DNA of 42,156 nt from Bacteroidales bacterium (GTDB lineage: Bacteria; Bacteroidota; Bacteroidia; Bacteroidales; UBA7960): the NCBI GenBank assembly GCA_007129355.1, contig SKVR01000179.1, forward strand, positions 1 to 42,156. Reading direction: 5' to 3'. Positions within the stretch are counted from its first letter, which is position 1. Each line of letters opens with the position of its first letter. A program made the position numbers and the translations under genes. Positions 27,327 through 35,803 of the stretch are shown piece by piece. The notes below the pieces were generated by a model that was not told the DNA's origin, searched no databases, and worked only from the letters and a program-made list of their open reading frames with translations.

Positions 27327-28853
27327 TCAATCTGGCAAATCAGATACCGTGTTGCTCACAAACGCCACTTTCTTTCCGTCGGGTGACCAGGATGGGACAT
27401 TGATAGTGCCCTGACCGCCATAAAGATGGGCAATTACTCTTGACTGGAAAGTAACAGTATCCATGATCCGCAGCATAACATGTTTATAGTAAGGATGATC
27501 TCCCGGGGCAACATCGGGCAGGTAGGACAGGAACACAATCTGGCTATCATCGGGAGATGGATGCGGGAACCAGTTCTGATATTTGTCATTGGTGATTTGT
27601 ACAGGCTTACTGCCATCGGCATTCATTCGCCATATCTCCATGCTGCCTGTCCGCTCAGAATTGAACCAGATATATTTTCCGTCGTAAGAATATTCTGACC
27701 CATCATCCAGTCCGGGGCTATTTGTCAACTGTACTTCTTCGCCCCCATCAACGGGAATACGAAAAATATCCCATTGCTCGTTTCGATGGGCAGTGTAGAT
27801 CAGGTATCTGCCATCGGGCGACCAACCATGCCAGTAGGATGGCCCCTTATCAGTTACCCTCACCGGAGTGCCCCCTTCGATGGGTAGGGTAAAAATTATG
27901 GAGTTCTGACCGGGTGGTAAATCATCCACATGATGACTGATCACCAGTTGGGTACCGTCGGGAGAAATACCATGGTCATTGTTGAGCGATGTAGCAAAAT
28001 CGGTATTAATTTGTTTCTTTACACCACTTTCAATATCTAAACGGTAAAGCAGGCCACGTCCGTTCAGTATCAGGTACTTGTCATCGGGCGACCAGTTAGG
28101 TGCTTCAAGATTATCATGCGTTTCGTAAACAACTTTTCTCAATCCGGTTTCCACATCCAGTATTTCCACCCTTGATCCCGCAAAATCGCGATAAGGAGTA
28201 AAACCTTCCCCAACCGGTATAGAAAGCCGCGTATTAGAGAATACGGCGGTTTCAACCACATCGGCATTATGAGAACATACAAACAGGCCTACATAAAACT
28301 CATCTTCAAGCCAGTCCGGCTCTAATGCCCCGGTTTTGGCAAGCGGATCGCCTGGCTGGCATGCCTGCACAAGGATCTTGTTGCCCGTTCTTTCCAGCTG
28401 AAGAATGCTGGCAAAACTTTCCGGATGCCGGAGCTCATCTGTAAATCCTCCATCTTCAAGCCGGTATTGCATGGATACCAGTCCATCGCCATGGTAAGCA
28501 GCACTTATGTAAGGAGAAGATGGATCAAGTGATTTCCGGATAATTAATCCTGCCTTGCGGTGGTCATCGACACCTTCGCCATGAAACTCTAGATTGGCAT
28601 AAAGGATAAAATCTCCACTTATTTTTTTCCACACAAAATGAAACTCATCAGTATCGTGCCACATGTTTTTGCCGCTAGCCGAAATGATATAATTTTCGGT
28701 AGATGTCTCATACACTGTTTTACCCTCATGGTTTACATTTCCCACATCCTGGGAATAGTTAAATATGCCATAGTTCGGTTCTTTCTGCATGGTGCAATTG
28801 ATTAATATGAACAACAATGTCAATGGAAATAATCCGTAATAATGTTTCTTCAT
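27327..28853 (-). CDS. PD40/TolB-like beta-propeller lipoprotein with N-terminal lectin-like domain
   Basis: A 508-residue predicted lipoprotein (FILINC, Cys20). Residues about 40-215 look like a concanavalin-type, DUF1349-like sandwich (HDTDEFHFVWKKISGDF, HRKAGLIIRKSLDPSSPY). The rest is a series of PD40/TolB propeller blades with repeated SPDDKYLI, SPDGTQLVISH, SPDGRYLIYTAHR, SYDGKYIWFNSERTG, SPDDSQIVFLSY and SPDGKKVAFVS. Such proteins are extracytoplasmic and often bind glycans or other proteins. The last blade may close the propeller. Monocistronic; a -7 promoter is at 28887. Function unknown beyond binding. Confidence 0.82.
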   Translation of the reverse strand: MKKHYYGLFPLTLLFILINCTMQKEPNYGIFNYSQDVGNVNHEGKTVYETSTENYIISASGKNMWHDTDEFHFVWKKISGDFILYANLEFHGEGVDDHRKAGLIIRKSLDPSSPYISAAYHGDGLVSMQYRLEDGGFTDELRHPESFASILQLERTGNKILVQACQPGDPLAKTGALEPDWLEDEFYVGLFVCSHNADVVETAVFSNTRLSIPVGEGFTPYRDFAGSRVEILDVETGLRKVVYETHDNLEAPNWSPDDKYLILNGRGLLYRLDIESGVKKQINTDFATSLNNDHGISPDGTQLVISHHVDDLPPGQNSIIFTLPIEGGTPVRVTDKGPSYWHGWSPDGRYLIYTAHRNEQWDIFRIPVDGGEEVQLTNSPGLDDGSEYSYDGKYIWFNSERTGSMEIWRMNADGSKPVQITNDKYQNWFPHPSPDDSQIVFLSYLPDVAPGDHPYYKHVMLRIMDTVTFQSRVIAHLYGGQGTINVPSWSPDGKKVAFVSNTVSDLPD

Positions 28854-28886
28854 AATCCTGATTTTTTAGCTATCAAAAAATATGTC

Positions 28887-28894
28887 CAAACATA
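28887..28894 (-). promoter_or_regulatory. Promoter -7 element for the PD40 lipoprotein
   Basis: TATGTTTG on the minus strand, 34 bases before the ATG at 28853; -33 box poor. Confidence 0.4.
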
Positions 28895-29087
28895 GTCAAA
28901 AAATTGATTTAAACATTACAGAGAAGGTGTAAGGTGAGATTTTTCTTTTCAGAAGAAGTGGATTAACCTAATTGCCTAAAAAATTGAGGTAGTTTTTTGT
29001 GATTTAAAAACCGATATGTCGTCAACATAATTTACTCTTCAGGTGTTTTAATGGAAGTTTTTAACTGAAGTGCAAATATTTTCTATT

Positions 29088-30863
29088 ATGACCGATGAAA
29101 CCCTGAATAAGAAAATTACTATCACAGGTTTGCGAAGACTGTTCAGGCTTTACCGCTATTTAAAACCCTATAAGTGGGAGTATGGTCTGGGGCTGTTGTT
29201 TCTTTTGGGTTCAAGTGCAGCCAGCCTGGCTTTTCCAAAGTTGCTGGGCGAGATTGTCGATTTAGGAAACCAGGGAATGCTGGGTAAAGAGATTAACCGA
29301 ATAGCATTGATCCTTGCATTTGTGTTGATCATACAGTCTGTATTTTCATATTTCAGGATATTTCTTTTTGTGCGAGTGGCCGAAAAAACGCTGGCCGATT
29401 TGCGCCAAAGCACATACAATCATCTGATTAAATTACCCATGAAGTTTTTTCAGCAAAGAAGGGTGGGTGAACTAAACAGCAGAATTTCATCAGATATAAC
29501 CCTTCTTCAGGATGCTCTCACTACAACTCTGGCCGAATTTATACGACAATTACTTATAATTATTGGAGGAATCGGGCTGATGCTTATCACTTCAATGAAA
29601 CTTACCCTTTTCATGCTGGCTATTGTTCCGGTAGTGGTGGTGCTGGTAGTTTTTTTCGGACGATATATACGGAAGCTAAGTAAACTGGCCCAGGCGCAGG
29701 TGGCCGACTCCAATACCATTGTGGAGGAAACTTTACAGGGAATACAAAGTGTAAAGGCATTTACCAATGAGTTCTTTGAAATGGCCCGGTATCGTATAAA
29801 AACCCGTGAAATAGCACAGACAGGAATTAAGAACGGTAAACTACGCGGAGCTTTTTCTTCCTTTATCATTCTGGGTCTTTTTGGTACCATGGTGGCTGTG
29901 ATATGGAGAGGTTCCATGCTGCTTGCCAGTGGCGAACTGGCTACCGGTGAGTTGTTTTCTTTTGTAATATACACGGTATTTATTGGCGGTACCATTGGCG
30001 GTATGGCTGATGTTTTTGCGCGGGTGCAGAAGTTTATAGGTGCCACTGAAGACCTGATGGAGATCTTTAATGAATTGCCGGAGCCAGTAAGTAAACTTAC
30101 GCTGCAGGATCCTCATCATATATTAAAAGGCGGTGTTCGTTTTGAACAGGTAAACTTCAGTTATCCCAACAGGCCAGACTTTCAGGTGTTAAAAACCATT
30201 GATACGGAAATTAAACCCGATTCCCTTGTTGCATTGGTGGGTCCCAGCGGTGCAGGAAAATCAACTTTTGTGTCGTTATTGCTCAGGTTGTACGATCCTT
30301 CATCAGGACGAATTCTTTTTGACGGGATTGATAATCGTGAAATACCCATCTCAGTGCTGCGAAGCCAGATGGCTATAGTTCCACAGGATATTTTTCTTTT
30401 TGGGGGTACCATCCGCGAAAACATTGCTTACGGGAAACCAGGTGCCACAGACGAAATGATAGAAGATGCAGCGCGAAAAGCCAATGCCCTGGAATTTATC
30501 ATCAAGTTTCCCGGAAGATTAGACACCCTGGTGGGTGAGCGGGGCACCCAGCTTTCGGGCGGACAGCGCCAGCGCATAGCCATAGCCCGGGCAGTGTTAA
30601 AAAACCCTAGAATATTGATTCTTGACGAGGCCACCTCTTCACTTGATTCAGAGAATGAACGACTGGTGCAGGATGCCCTTGAAAAGCTTATGAAAGGCCG
30701 TACTTCCATCGTAATTGCACACCGCCTTTCTACCATCAGAAAGGCTGACCTTATTCTTGTAATGGATAATGGGCAAATTGTGGAACAGGGCACACACAAC
30801 GAACTGCTCAAATCAAAAACAGGCCTGTATAGAAATTTAAGCGAGCTTCAGTTTCAAAGTTGA
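29088..30863 (+). CDS. ABC exporter (fused membrane and ATPase domains)
   Basis: A 591-residue ABC half-exporter of the MsbA/lipid-drug type. The membrane domain spans residues about 30-320 with six helices; the ATPase domain follows from about 350. Walker A is GPSGAGKST, the signature is LSGGQRQRIAIARA, Walker B is ILILDEATSSLD, and the H-loop is IVIAHRLSTI. It should act as a homodimer in the inner membrane. The ATG at 29088 (MTDETLNKKI) is preferred over a GTG six codons earlier. It is a lone gene, convergent with the ThuA-like gene. The substrate cannot be inferred. Confidence 0.93.
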   Translation: MTDETLNKKITITGLRRLFRLYRYLKPYKWEYGLGLLFLLGSSAASLAFPKLLGEIVDLGNQGMLGKEINRIALILAFVLIIQSVFSYFRIFLFVRVAEKTLADLRQSTYNHLIKLPMKFFQQRRVGELNSRISSDITLLQDALTTTLAEFIRQLLIIIGGIGLMLITSMKLTLFMLAIVPVVVVLVVFFGRYIRKLSKLAQAQVADSNTIVEETLQGIQSVKAFTNEFFEMARYRIKTREIAQTGIKNGKLRGAFSSFIILGLFGTMVAVIWRGSMLLASGELATGELFSFVIYTVFIGGTIGGMADVFARVQKFIGATEDLMEIFNELPEPVSKLTLQDPHHILKGGVRFEQVNFSYPNRPDFQVLKTIDTEIKPDSLVALVGPSGAGKSTFVSLLLRLYDPSSGRILFDGIDNREIPISVLRSQMAIVPQDIFLFGGTIRENIAYGKPGATDEMIEDAARKANALEFIIKFPGRLDTLVGERGTQLSGGQRQRIAIARAVLKNPRILILDEATSSLDSENERLVQDALEKLMKGRTSIVIAHRLSTIRKADLILVMDNGQIVEQGTHNELLKSKTGLYRNLSELQFQS

Positions 30864-30997
30864 CCCTGATAAAACTTATAAACCTCAGTGAGTGAACACT
30901 GAACATATTTGGGTTTACGAGTAAAAAAACGTAAAAGCGATTGAGCATAGTCGGGTTCGTTTTCAATGTCGGTGAAGATAGGGCTCCGGTTCCCCAA
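30854..30997 (-). pseudogene. Possible 47-codon gene remnant or small ORF
   Basis: In the gap between the convergent ABC exporter and the ThuA-like gene, one minus-strand frame is open for 47 codons with a protein-like composition (RSPIFTDIENEPDYAQSLL, then FFTRKPKYVQ). It has no ATG (TTG at best), follows an in-frame TGA, and its end overlaps the ABC gene by 10 bases. It may be a decayed 3' fragment of a lost gene or chance. I do not recognise the sequence. Confidence 0.2.
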
Positions 30998-31023
30998 TCA
31001 AATCTATTCCAAACAGGTTATTT

Positions 31024-31791
31024 TTAATCATCTTTCATTCCTGCTGTCCATAAAATCGCCCCGTGTAAATGCTTAAGAAACAAAGGGTCGGAATAGAGCT
31101 CTATGGGATGGCCCATCGCAGTTTGAAATACCCTTCCATCCCCTACATAACGGTACCATACCATTGGGTGATCACCCATTTGCTGGTTTACATCCTGAAA
31201 CCACTCATTGTTTCCCACATCATAACTTGACGCGTCGATAGAGATCAACACGTTCACTTCATTACGCGGATTGCGGTCAAAATTATACCATTCATCAACA
31301 ATGATCCATATAGAGTCAGGAAAAAATGAGGTGGCCGGATGCTGGCGGTTTTCAATAATAAGTTTGCCTTCTTGAACCGGAGGATGTCCGATAAATTTTG
31401 CACCAATGACTTCCATAAACCACTCCCAGTTATTTTCCGTTACTGTTCCGGTATGGATAGTGAGCAAACCTCCACCATTCTCAACAAAACCCTGTATAGC
31501 TTGTTGTTGTTCCTCACCAAAAATATTACCTGTGGTTTGCAAAAATATTACCAAATCCAGTGTGTCTAATTTGGTTCTTGAAAAATACAGAGAATCTTCA
31601 GTATGGTAAAGGTTCCAGTTGTTTTCAGCAGCAAGCTTTTCAAGTGCTTTTACCGCTACCGGAATATTATCATGCCTGAAGCCTTCAGTTTTGGTCATTA
31701 CAGCTATGTTCATTCTTTCCGATTTTTGAGATGGTGCGCATGCGGCTAAAATAAAAAAAAGGAGTAAAAAGCCGGTTAAATTTTTTTTCAT
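31024..31791 (-). CDS. ThuA-like lipoprotein
   Basis: A 255-residue lipoprotein (FILAACAPS, Cys18) with a ThuA-like glutamine-amidotransferase-type fold. Recognisable elements are MNIAVMTKTEGFRHDNIPVA, FLQTTGNIFGEEQQQAIQGF, GGGLLTIHTGT, IGAKFIGHPP, VDEWYNFDRNPR and MVWYRYVGDGRVFQTAMGH. ThuA-like proteins occur in sugar-related gene sets, but the catalytic role is not settled. The lipid anchor places it in the periplasm or on the surface. It is transcribed alone after nth with a 100-base gap. Confidence 0.88.
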   Translation of the reverse strand: MKKNLTGFLLLFFILAACAPSQKSERMNIAVMTKTEGFRHDNIPVAVKALEKLAAENNWNLYHTEDSLYFSRTKLDTLDLVIFLQTTGNIFGEEQQQAIQGFVENGGGLLTIHTGTVTENNWEWFMEVIGAKFIGHPPVQEGKLIIENRQHPATSFFPDSIWIIVDEWYNFDRNPRNEVNVLISIDASSYDVGNNEWFQDVNQQMGDHPMVWYRYVGDGRVFQTAMGHPIELYSDPLFLKHLHGAILWTAGMKDD

Positions 31792-31892
31792 ATGTGTTTA
31801 ATTTGATTAACCAGGGTTTAAAATTTTTTGGGGATTTTCATGATGATAGTATTGTTTAAAGGAATTCTGGGAAGTGCAGCAGAACCAATACG

Positions 31893-32570
31893 TCAATAAT
31901 TATTTTTTCGATCTATCCCCTTCTGATAATACTTACAAACTTCCTTCAACGGGCATTCCTCGCATTTTGGTTTACGCGCCACACAAACATAGCGGCCGTG
32001 CAGGATAAGCCAGTGGTGGGCAATGGCTAGCAGGTCTTTAGGGATGTGTTTTACCAGTTGCCGTTCAGTTTCAAGAGGGGTTTTAGAATTGGTGGTAAGC
32101 CCGATGCGTGCTGAAACCCTGAACACGTGCGTATCTACAGCCAGGGCTGGTTTGTTGAAAACCACCGAAGCTATAACGTTGGCTGTTTTGCGCCCAACTC
32201 CGGGCAGCTTTTGCAGCTCGTCTACATCCTCAGGCACAATACCACGAAATTCGTTGGTTAGTTTTTGGGCCATTCCCAAAAGGCTTTTAGATTTATTATT
32301 GGGATAGGAACAGCTTTTTATATACTCGAAAATCTCACCCACTTCAGCATTAGCCAGAGATTCAGCAGTGGGGAAACGTTCAAAAAATGGTGGCGTAATC
32401 ATATTCACACGCTTATCGGTGCATTGTGCAGATAAAATAACCGCCACAAGCAATTCGTAAGGGCTGGCATATTTTAATTCCGTTTCGGCAATGGGCTGAT
32501 GAGTGAGAAAATAATCCAGCACAAATTTGAAACGGTCTTTTTTGGTAATTCGCTTTTTGGGTTGTTCCAT
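31893..32570 (-). CDS. nth: Endonuclease III
   Basis: A 225-residue DNA glycosylase/AP lyase for oxidised pyrimidines (base excision repair). The HhH and catalytic region LQKLPGVGRKTANVIA carries the nucleophilic lysine, VDTHVFRVSARIGL carries the aspartate, and the iron-sulfur loop has CVARKPKCEECPLKEVC with C-x6-C-x2-C-x5-C spacing. The ATG at 32570 (MEQPKKRITKK) is used instead of a TTG one codon earlier. It is separated from the upstream aminopeptidase gene by a 217-base low-complexity tract. Confidence 0.96.
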   Translation of the reverse strand: MEQPKKRITKKDRFKFVLDYFLTHQPIAETELKYASPYELLVAVILSAQCTDKRVNMITPPFFERFPTAESLANAEVGEIFEYIKSCSYPNNKSKSLLGMAQKLTNEFRGIVPEDVDELQKLPGVGRKTANVIASVVFNKPALAVDTHVFRVSARIGLTTNSKTPLETERQLVKHIPKDLLAIAHHWLILHGRYVCVARKPKCEECPLKEVCKYYQKGIDRKNNY

Positions 32571-32593
32571 CAAGGATTTATGATTTCAGATTT

Positions 32594-32785
32594 ATGATTT
32601 TCGAGTTTCGGATTTCGGATTTCGTGTTTCGGATTTCTCTGAGCTCGCCTTCGTCTCGGTTCGTGCTTCGAGTTTCGTGCTTTGAATTTTTTAATTTACA
32701 TCCCCCTATCCCCCTTGAAAGGGGGAATAGGTCAGTATTGGCTTCGGACTTCCGTCTTCAGACTTCGGACTTCCGTCTTCCGTCT
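32594..32785. repeat. Low-complexity TTCG/TTCCGT-rich intergenic tract
   Basis: Repeated short words fill most of the gap: TTTCGGA four times near 32610-32640, CGTGCTTCGAGTTTCGTGCTT, and near the end ACTTCCGTCTTC and ACTTCGG alternate. No reading frame or RNA gene is supported. The similar composition at 34370-34450 suggests a family of such tracts in this genome. Confidence 0.6.
32706..32730. repeat. REP-like palindrome
   Basis: CTAT-CCCCCTT-GA-AAGGGGG-A-ATAG: a 7-base G/C-rich stem with a 2-base centre plus four more pairs after a one-base bulge. It lies inside the low-complexity tract between nth and the aminopeptidase. Palindromes of this kind are typically repeated in intergenic regions. 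Confidence 0.6.
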
Positions 32786-32787
32786 TC

Positions 32788-33762
32788 TTACATTTCATAT
32801 CCCACCATCTTTCCCTTTTCCATAATCAGCTCATCGTCGAAATAAACATCGGGTTCGATTACCAGTCCGTCCATATGGCTGTTTACTGAGATTCTGCCAC
32901 CCATGGTAATATTGTTACCAAAGGCAATGTGTATGGTACCGAAAACCTTTTCATCTTCCAGGATCATTCCGGTAAGTTTGGCTTTGTAATTGGTTCCGAT
33001 ACCAAATTCGGCAACTGCCCTTGCATCGCGACCTGACTTTTCAAAAAGTTCTACCAGTTTTTCTGCTTCTTTACCACCCTTAACTTCTTCGGCATAACCA
33101 TTTTTCACTTGAATAACTATGGGTTCTTCAATGATACCTACACCAGCCATGGAGCCATCAATAACTACCGTACCGTTTGACTGATCTTCCCAGGGAGCAA
33201 GAAAAACTTCACCCGATGGGAGGTTACCGCTGTCTCCTTGATTCTTCAAAACTCCGGTGCTTGGAATGATCTTACGGTCTTTCACCGGCATGGTGATATC
33301 GGTACCTTTTTCGGTTACTACCCTGATGTTGTAAACCCCTTCCAGCTTTTTTGCAATGTGATGGGTAAGACTAATGATCTTATCATAATCGGCACTCAGG
33401 CAACGAGACATGGCATCAACGGTTATTCCCGGCATAGTTCCAACCCTTACACCCAATTTAACCGCTTCGCGGCGTGCATCGGTATGGGTAAGAGATTTGG
33501 CGGTGGGACACACCACTACATCTACCAACTTCATCATTTCAGCTACCGGTTTTGGAGGTTCCTGCCCGTTGATTTCGCGGGATTTTATTTCCACAAATAC
33601 GGATTCTTTGCACATGGCCATTCCTGCTTCATGCAGAGCCATACCTATTTCACGTTTTACTTCATCAGTAATAATCAGAAGCGTTTCATTTTCCTTCAGA
33701 CCCATGCAGTCGCGTAATGCAATTACTGAAGCATCCTGGAGTTCTTTGTTTGTTTTGGTCAT
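32788..33762 (-). CDS. M29-like (aminopeptidase T / NicX-type) metallo-aminopeptidase
   Basis: A 324-residue putative metal-dependent aminopeptidase of the M29/NicX-like group. Candidate ligand motifs are LPSGEVFLAPWE (Glu185), EFGIGTN (Glu252), GTIHIAFGNN (His278) and SVNSHMDGLV (His296, Asp298). The N-terminal half has the usual ALRDCMGLKENETLLIITD and VVVCPTAKSLTHTDARREA elements. The ATG at 33762 (MTKTNKEL) avoids overlap with purE, which ends 36 bases upstream. Cytoplasmic. The family also contains non-peptidase members, so the substrate is open. Confidence 0.82.
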   Translation of the reverse strand: MTKTNKELQDASVIALRDCMGLKENETLLIITDEVKREIGMALHEAGMAMCKESVFVEIKSREINGQEPPKPVAEMMKLVDVVVCPTAKSLTHTDARREAVKLGVRVGTMPGITVDAMSRCLSADYDKIISLTHHIAKKLEGVYNIRVVTEKGTDITMPVKDRKIIPSTGVLKNQGDSGNLPSGEVFLAPWEDQSNGTVVIDGSMAGVGIIEEPIVIQVKNGYAEEVKGGKEAEKLVELFEKSGRDARAVAEFGIGTNYKAKLTGMILEDEKVFGTIHIAFGNNITMGGRISVNSHMDGLVIEPDVYFDDELIMEKGKMVGYEM

Positions 33763-33797
33763 TTCTTTCAGATTTAGTTCACCGCAGAGACTAATCA

Positions 33798-34295
33798 CTA
33801 ATCACTATACTCGCCTTTTACATCATTGCTCATCATATCCACTTTTGCTTTAAGTTCATTTTTGAAGTCAATGATCTTTTGCCGGATTTTTTCATCCTGT
33901 GCACCCAGTATCTGGGCTGCAAGAATTCCTGCATTGCGGGCACCATCAAGTGCAACTGTTGCCACAGGCACACCGGCCGGCATCTGCAGGATGGATAGTA
34001 CAGAGTCCCATCCATCAATACTGTTGGATGATTTCACGGGCACACCGATAACAGGCAGCGGTGTAAGTGAAGCAATCATACCGGGCAAATGCGCTGCACC
34101 ACCTGCACCCGCAATTATAACCTTTACCCCTTTTTCATGGGCATGCTTTGCAAACTCAAACATCTTTTCAGGGGTACGATGTGCTGAAACAATATCCACC
34201 TCGCATTCCACACCCAGGTCTTTGAGTATATTAACTGCTTCTTCCATAACTCTCAAATCGGAAGAGCTTCCCATTACAATGGCTACTTTTTTCAT
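33798..34295 (-). CDS. purE: N5-carboxyaminoimidazole ribonucleotide mutase
   Basis: A 165-residue PurE, which converts N5-CAIR to CAIR in purine synthesis. MGSSSDLRVMEEA, VSAHRTPEKMFEFA, IIAGAGGAAHLPGMIA and LPVIGVPVKSS are all present. It follows purK, which supplies its substrate, after a 157-base gap with TTCG-rich low-complexity sequence. Start ATG at 34295. Confidence 0.97.
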   Translation of the reverse strand: MKKVAIVMGSSSDLRVMEEAVNILKDLGVECEVDIVSAHRTPEKMFEFAKHAHEKGVKVIIAGAGGAAHLPGMIASLTPLPVIGVPVKSSNSIDGWDSVLSILQMPAGVPVATVALDGARNAGILAAQILGAQDEKIRQKIIDFKNELKAKVDMMSNDVKGEYSD

Positions 34296-34369
34296 ATTGT
34301 TGGGTTATTTGGTTAATGGGTTTTTGGTTATTGAGTTATTAAGAAAATAGGAAAGTAAGAAAGTAGGGA

Positions 34370-34452
34370 TTTTGGATTTAGGTTTATCTTCGTGCTTCGA
34401 TATTAGTGCTTCGAATTTTCCTTATTCCGTTCTCCGTTTTTCCTACTCCGTT
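34370..34452. repeat. Second low-complexity TTCG/TTCCGT tract
   Basis: Between purE and purK the sequence repeats CGTGCTTCGA / AGTGCTTCGAA and CCGTTCTCCG / CCGTTCT. It is the same style as the tract at 32594-32785. No gene or riboswitch recognised. Confidence 0.5.
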
Positions 34453-35610
34453 CTAACTTTTCACCTTCAATATATCTTTCACTTTCATTGCATTTTCTTT
34501 GGCCTTTTCCAGGGAATCAGCTGTTATTGTAACGTGTCCCATTTTCCGGTAAGGCCTGGTTTCAGTTTTTCCGTAAAGGTGCATATAAGCCCCTTCGATC
34601 GCAAGCATTTTATCTGCTCCCTCATAGAACACAGGCCCTGTGAAATTTTCTTCGCCTGTAAGGTTTACCATTACAGCAGGTCGTACAAGTTTCGTATTGC
34701 CCAAAGGAAATCCAAGTATCGCACGTAAATGTTGTTCAAACTGAGATGTAACGCATGCTTCAATGGTAAGGTGACCACTGTTGTGCACCCTGGGGGCACA
34801 TTCATTTACCCATATCTCACCTTTTTTTGTTACAAACATTTCCACGGCAAGTAAACCCACAATCTGCAACTTCTCTACAAGAGACCGGGCAATAACATCT
34901 GCCGCATCAAGATATTCAGGAGATAGATCGGCCGGGCAAAATACATACTCCACAAGATTTGCAACGGGATGAAATGCCATTTCAACAGGTGGAAAAACCC
35001 GGATCTCACCGGCTTCATTACGGGCTGCTACTATGGCAATTTCATGCTCTATGGCAGCGAGCTCTTCTACCAACCCCGGCACATCCGGAATACTTTCAAT
35101 ATCAGACTTTGACCTGACGATGATCACTCCCCGGCCGTCATACCCGCCAACAGCTGCTTTCCAAACAAAGGGCATTTGGGTTGATTTCTTCTCCATCCTG
35201 CGGAGCATCTCAGCTTTATTCTTAAACCCAAACCATGGTGCCGTGGGAACCTTATGATCCTGGTAAAACTGCTTCTGGTCTGTCTTATTTTTGATAAGTT
35301 CAACGATCTCAGGCTGTGGAAATACTTTCTTTCCCATGGCCTGCAGGTCTTTCATAGCCTGAGTGTTCACATTTTCTATTTCAATGGTAATGACATCGCA
35401 ATCCTGACCGAACTGCATAACTGTATCATAATCATTGAAGCTGCCCTGAACAAATTCCTTGCTTCCCACCGAGCAGGGTGCATCAGCAGATGGATCAAGA
35501 ACTTTTGTGTATAGATCATAGCGACGGGCAACATCGAGCAACATTTTTCCCAGCTGACCCCCACCGAGAATTCCTATCTTTTTATCTTTTGATGAAAAGT
35601 AATTTTCCAT
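34453..35610 (-). CDS. purK: 5-(carboxyamino)imidazole ribonucleotide synthase
   Basis: A 385-residue ATP-grasp enzyme that carboxylates AIR using ATP and bicarbonate to give N5-CAIR. ILGGGQLGKMLLDVARRYD at the start, FVWKAAVGGYDGRGV (ATP-binding loop) and VNECAPRVHNSGHLTIEAC (metal/ATP site) are diagnostic. The ATG at 35610 lies 32 bases after a -7 promoter element, so this is the first gene of a purK-purE-aminopeptidase-(nth) run. Confidence 0.97.
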   Translation of the reverse strand: MENYFSSKDKKIGILGGGQLGKMLLDVARRYDLYTKVLDPSADAPCSVGSKEFVQGSFNDYDTVMQFGQDCDVITIEIENVNTQAMKDLQAMGKKVFPQPEIVELIKNKTDQKQFYQDHKVPTAPWFGFKNKAEMLRRMEKKSTQMPFVWKAAVGGYDGRGVIIVRSKSDIESIPDVPGLVEELAAIEHEIAIVAARNEAGEIRVFPPVEMAFHPVANLVEYVFCPADLSPEYLDAADVIARSLVEKLQIVGLLAVEMFVTKKGEIWVNECAPRVHNSGHLTIEACVTSQFEQHLRAILGFPLGNTKLVRPAVMVNLTGEENFTGPVFYEGADKMLAIEGAYMHLYGKTETRPYRKMGHVTITADSLEKAKENAMKVKDILKVKS

Positions 35611-35641
35611 TATCTGTAATTAGTGCCATTTTCAATACAGG

Positions 35642-35672
35642 CAAAGGTAATAAGTTCTTTTATTTTTAGAAA
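35642..35672 (-). promoter_or_regulatory. Promoter for the purK-purE run
   Basis: The minus strand shows TACCTTTG (35642-35649) and a TTTC -33-like box (35669-35672), with 19 bases between. No purine riboswitch was seen. Confidence 0.55.
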
Positions 35673-35780
35673 CCAATCTATACAGCTTTAAGATTAACAG
35701 AGACCCATACAACGCAAATTTGAGTAAATTCAGCTGGTAAATTTACACTATAAAATGTGGGTTATAATCAGAATTTTTAT

Positions 35781-35788
35781 TAGATTTG
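35781..35788 (+). promoter_or_regulatory. Promoter -7 element for the 35804-39735 gene set
   Basis: TAGATTTG on the plus strand, 16 bases before the ATG of the HExxH protein; -33 box not clear. Confidence 0.45.
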
Positions 35789-35803
35789 AATAGATAACTA
35801 ATT

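Noticed and set aside
29507-30046. 179-codon minus-strand frame inside the ABC exporter
   Set aside because: Antisense of the membrane domain; threonine/serine/isoleucine-rich text typical of reversed hydrophobic codons.
30864-31023. tRNA gene in the ABC/ThuA gap (GGTTCCCCAATC resembles a T-arm)
   Set aside because: No acceptor or anticodon arm fits around it.
32594-32785. CRISPR-like array between nth and the aminopeptidase
   Set aside because: The words are short, irregular and lack constant-length spacers; no cas genes are in the window.
33826-34350. 174-codon plus-strand frame opposite purE
   Set aside because: Antisense of purE; no homology recognised and no promoter or ribosome binding site.
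35611-35803. Purine riboswitch ahead of purK
   Set aside because: No three-way junction with the conserved purine aptamer core; only a promoter is visible.
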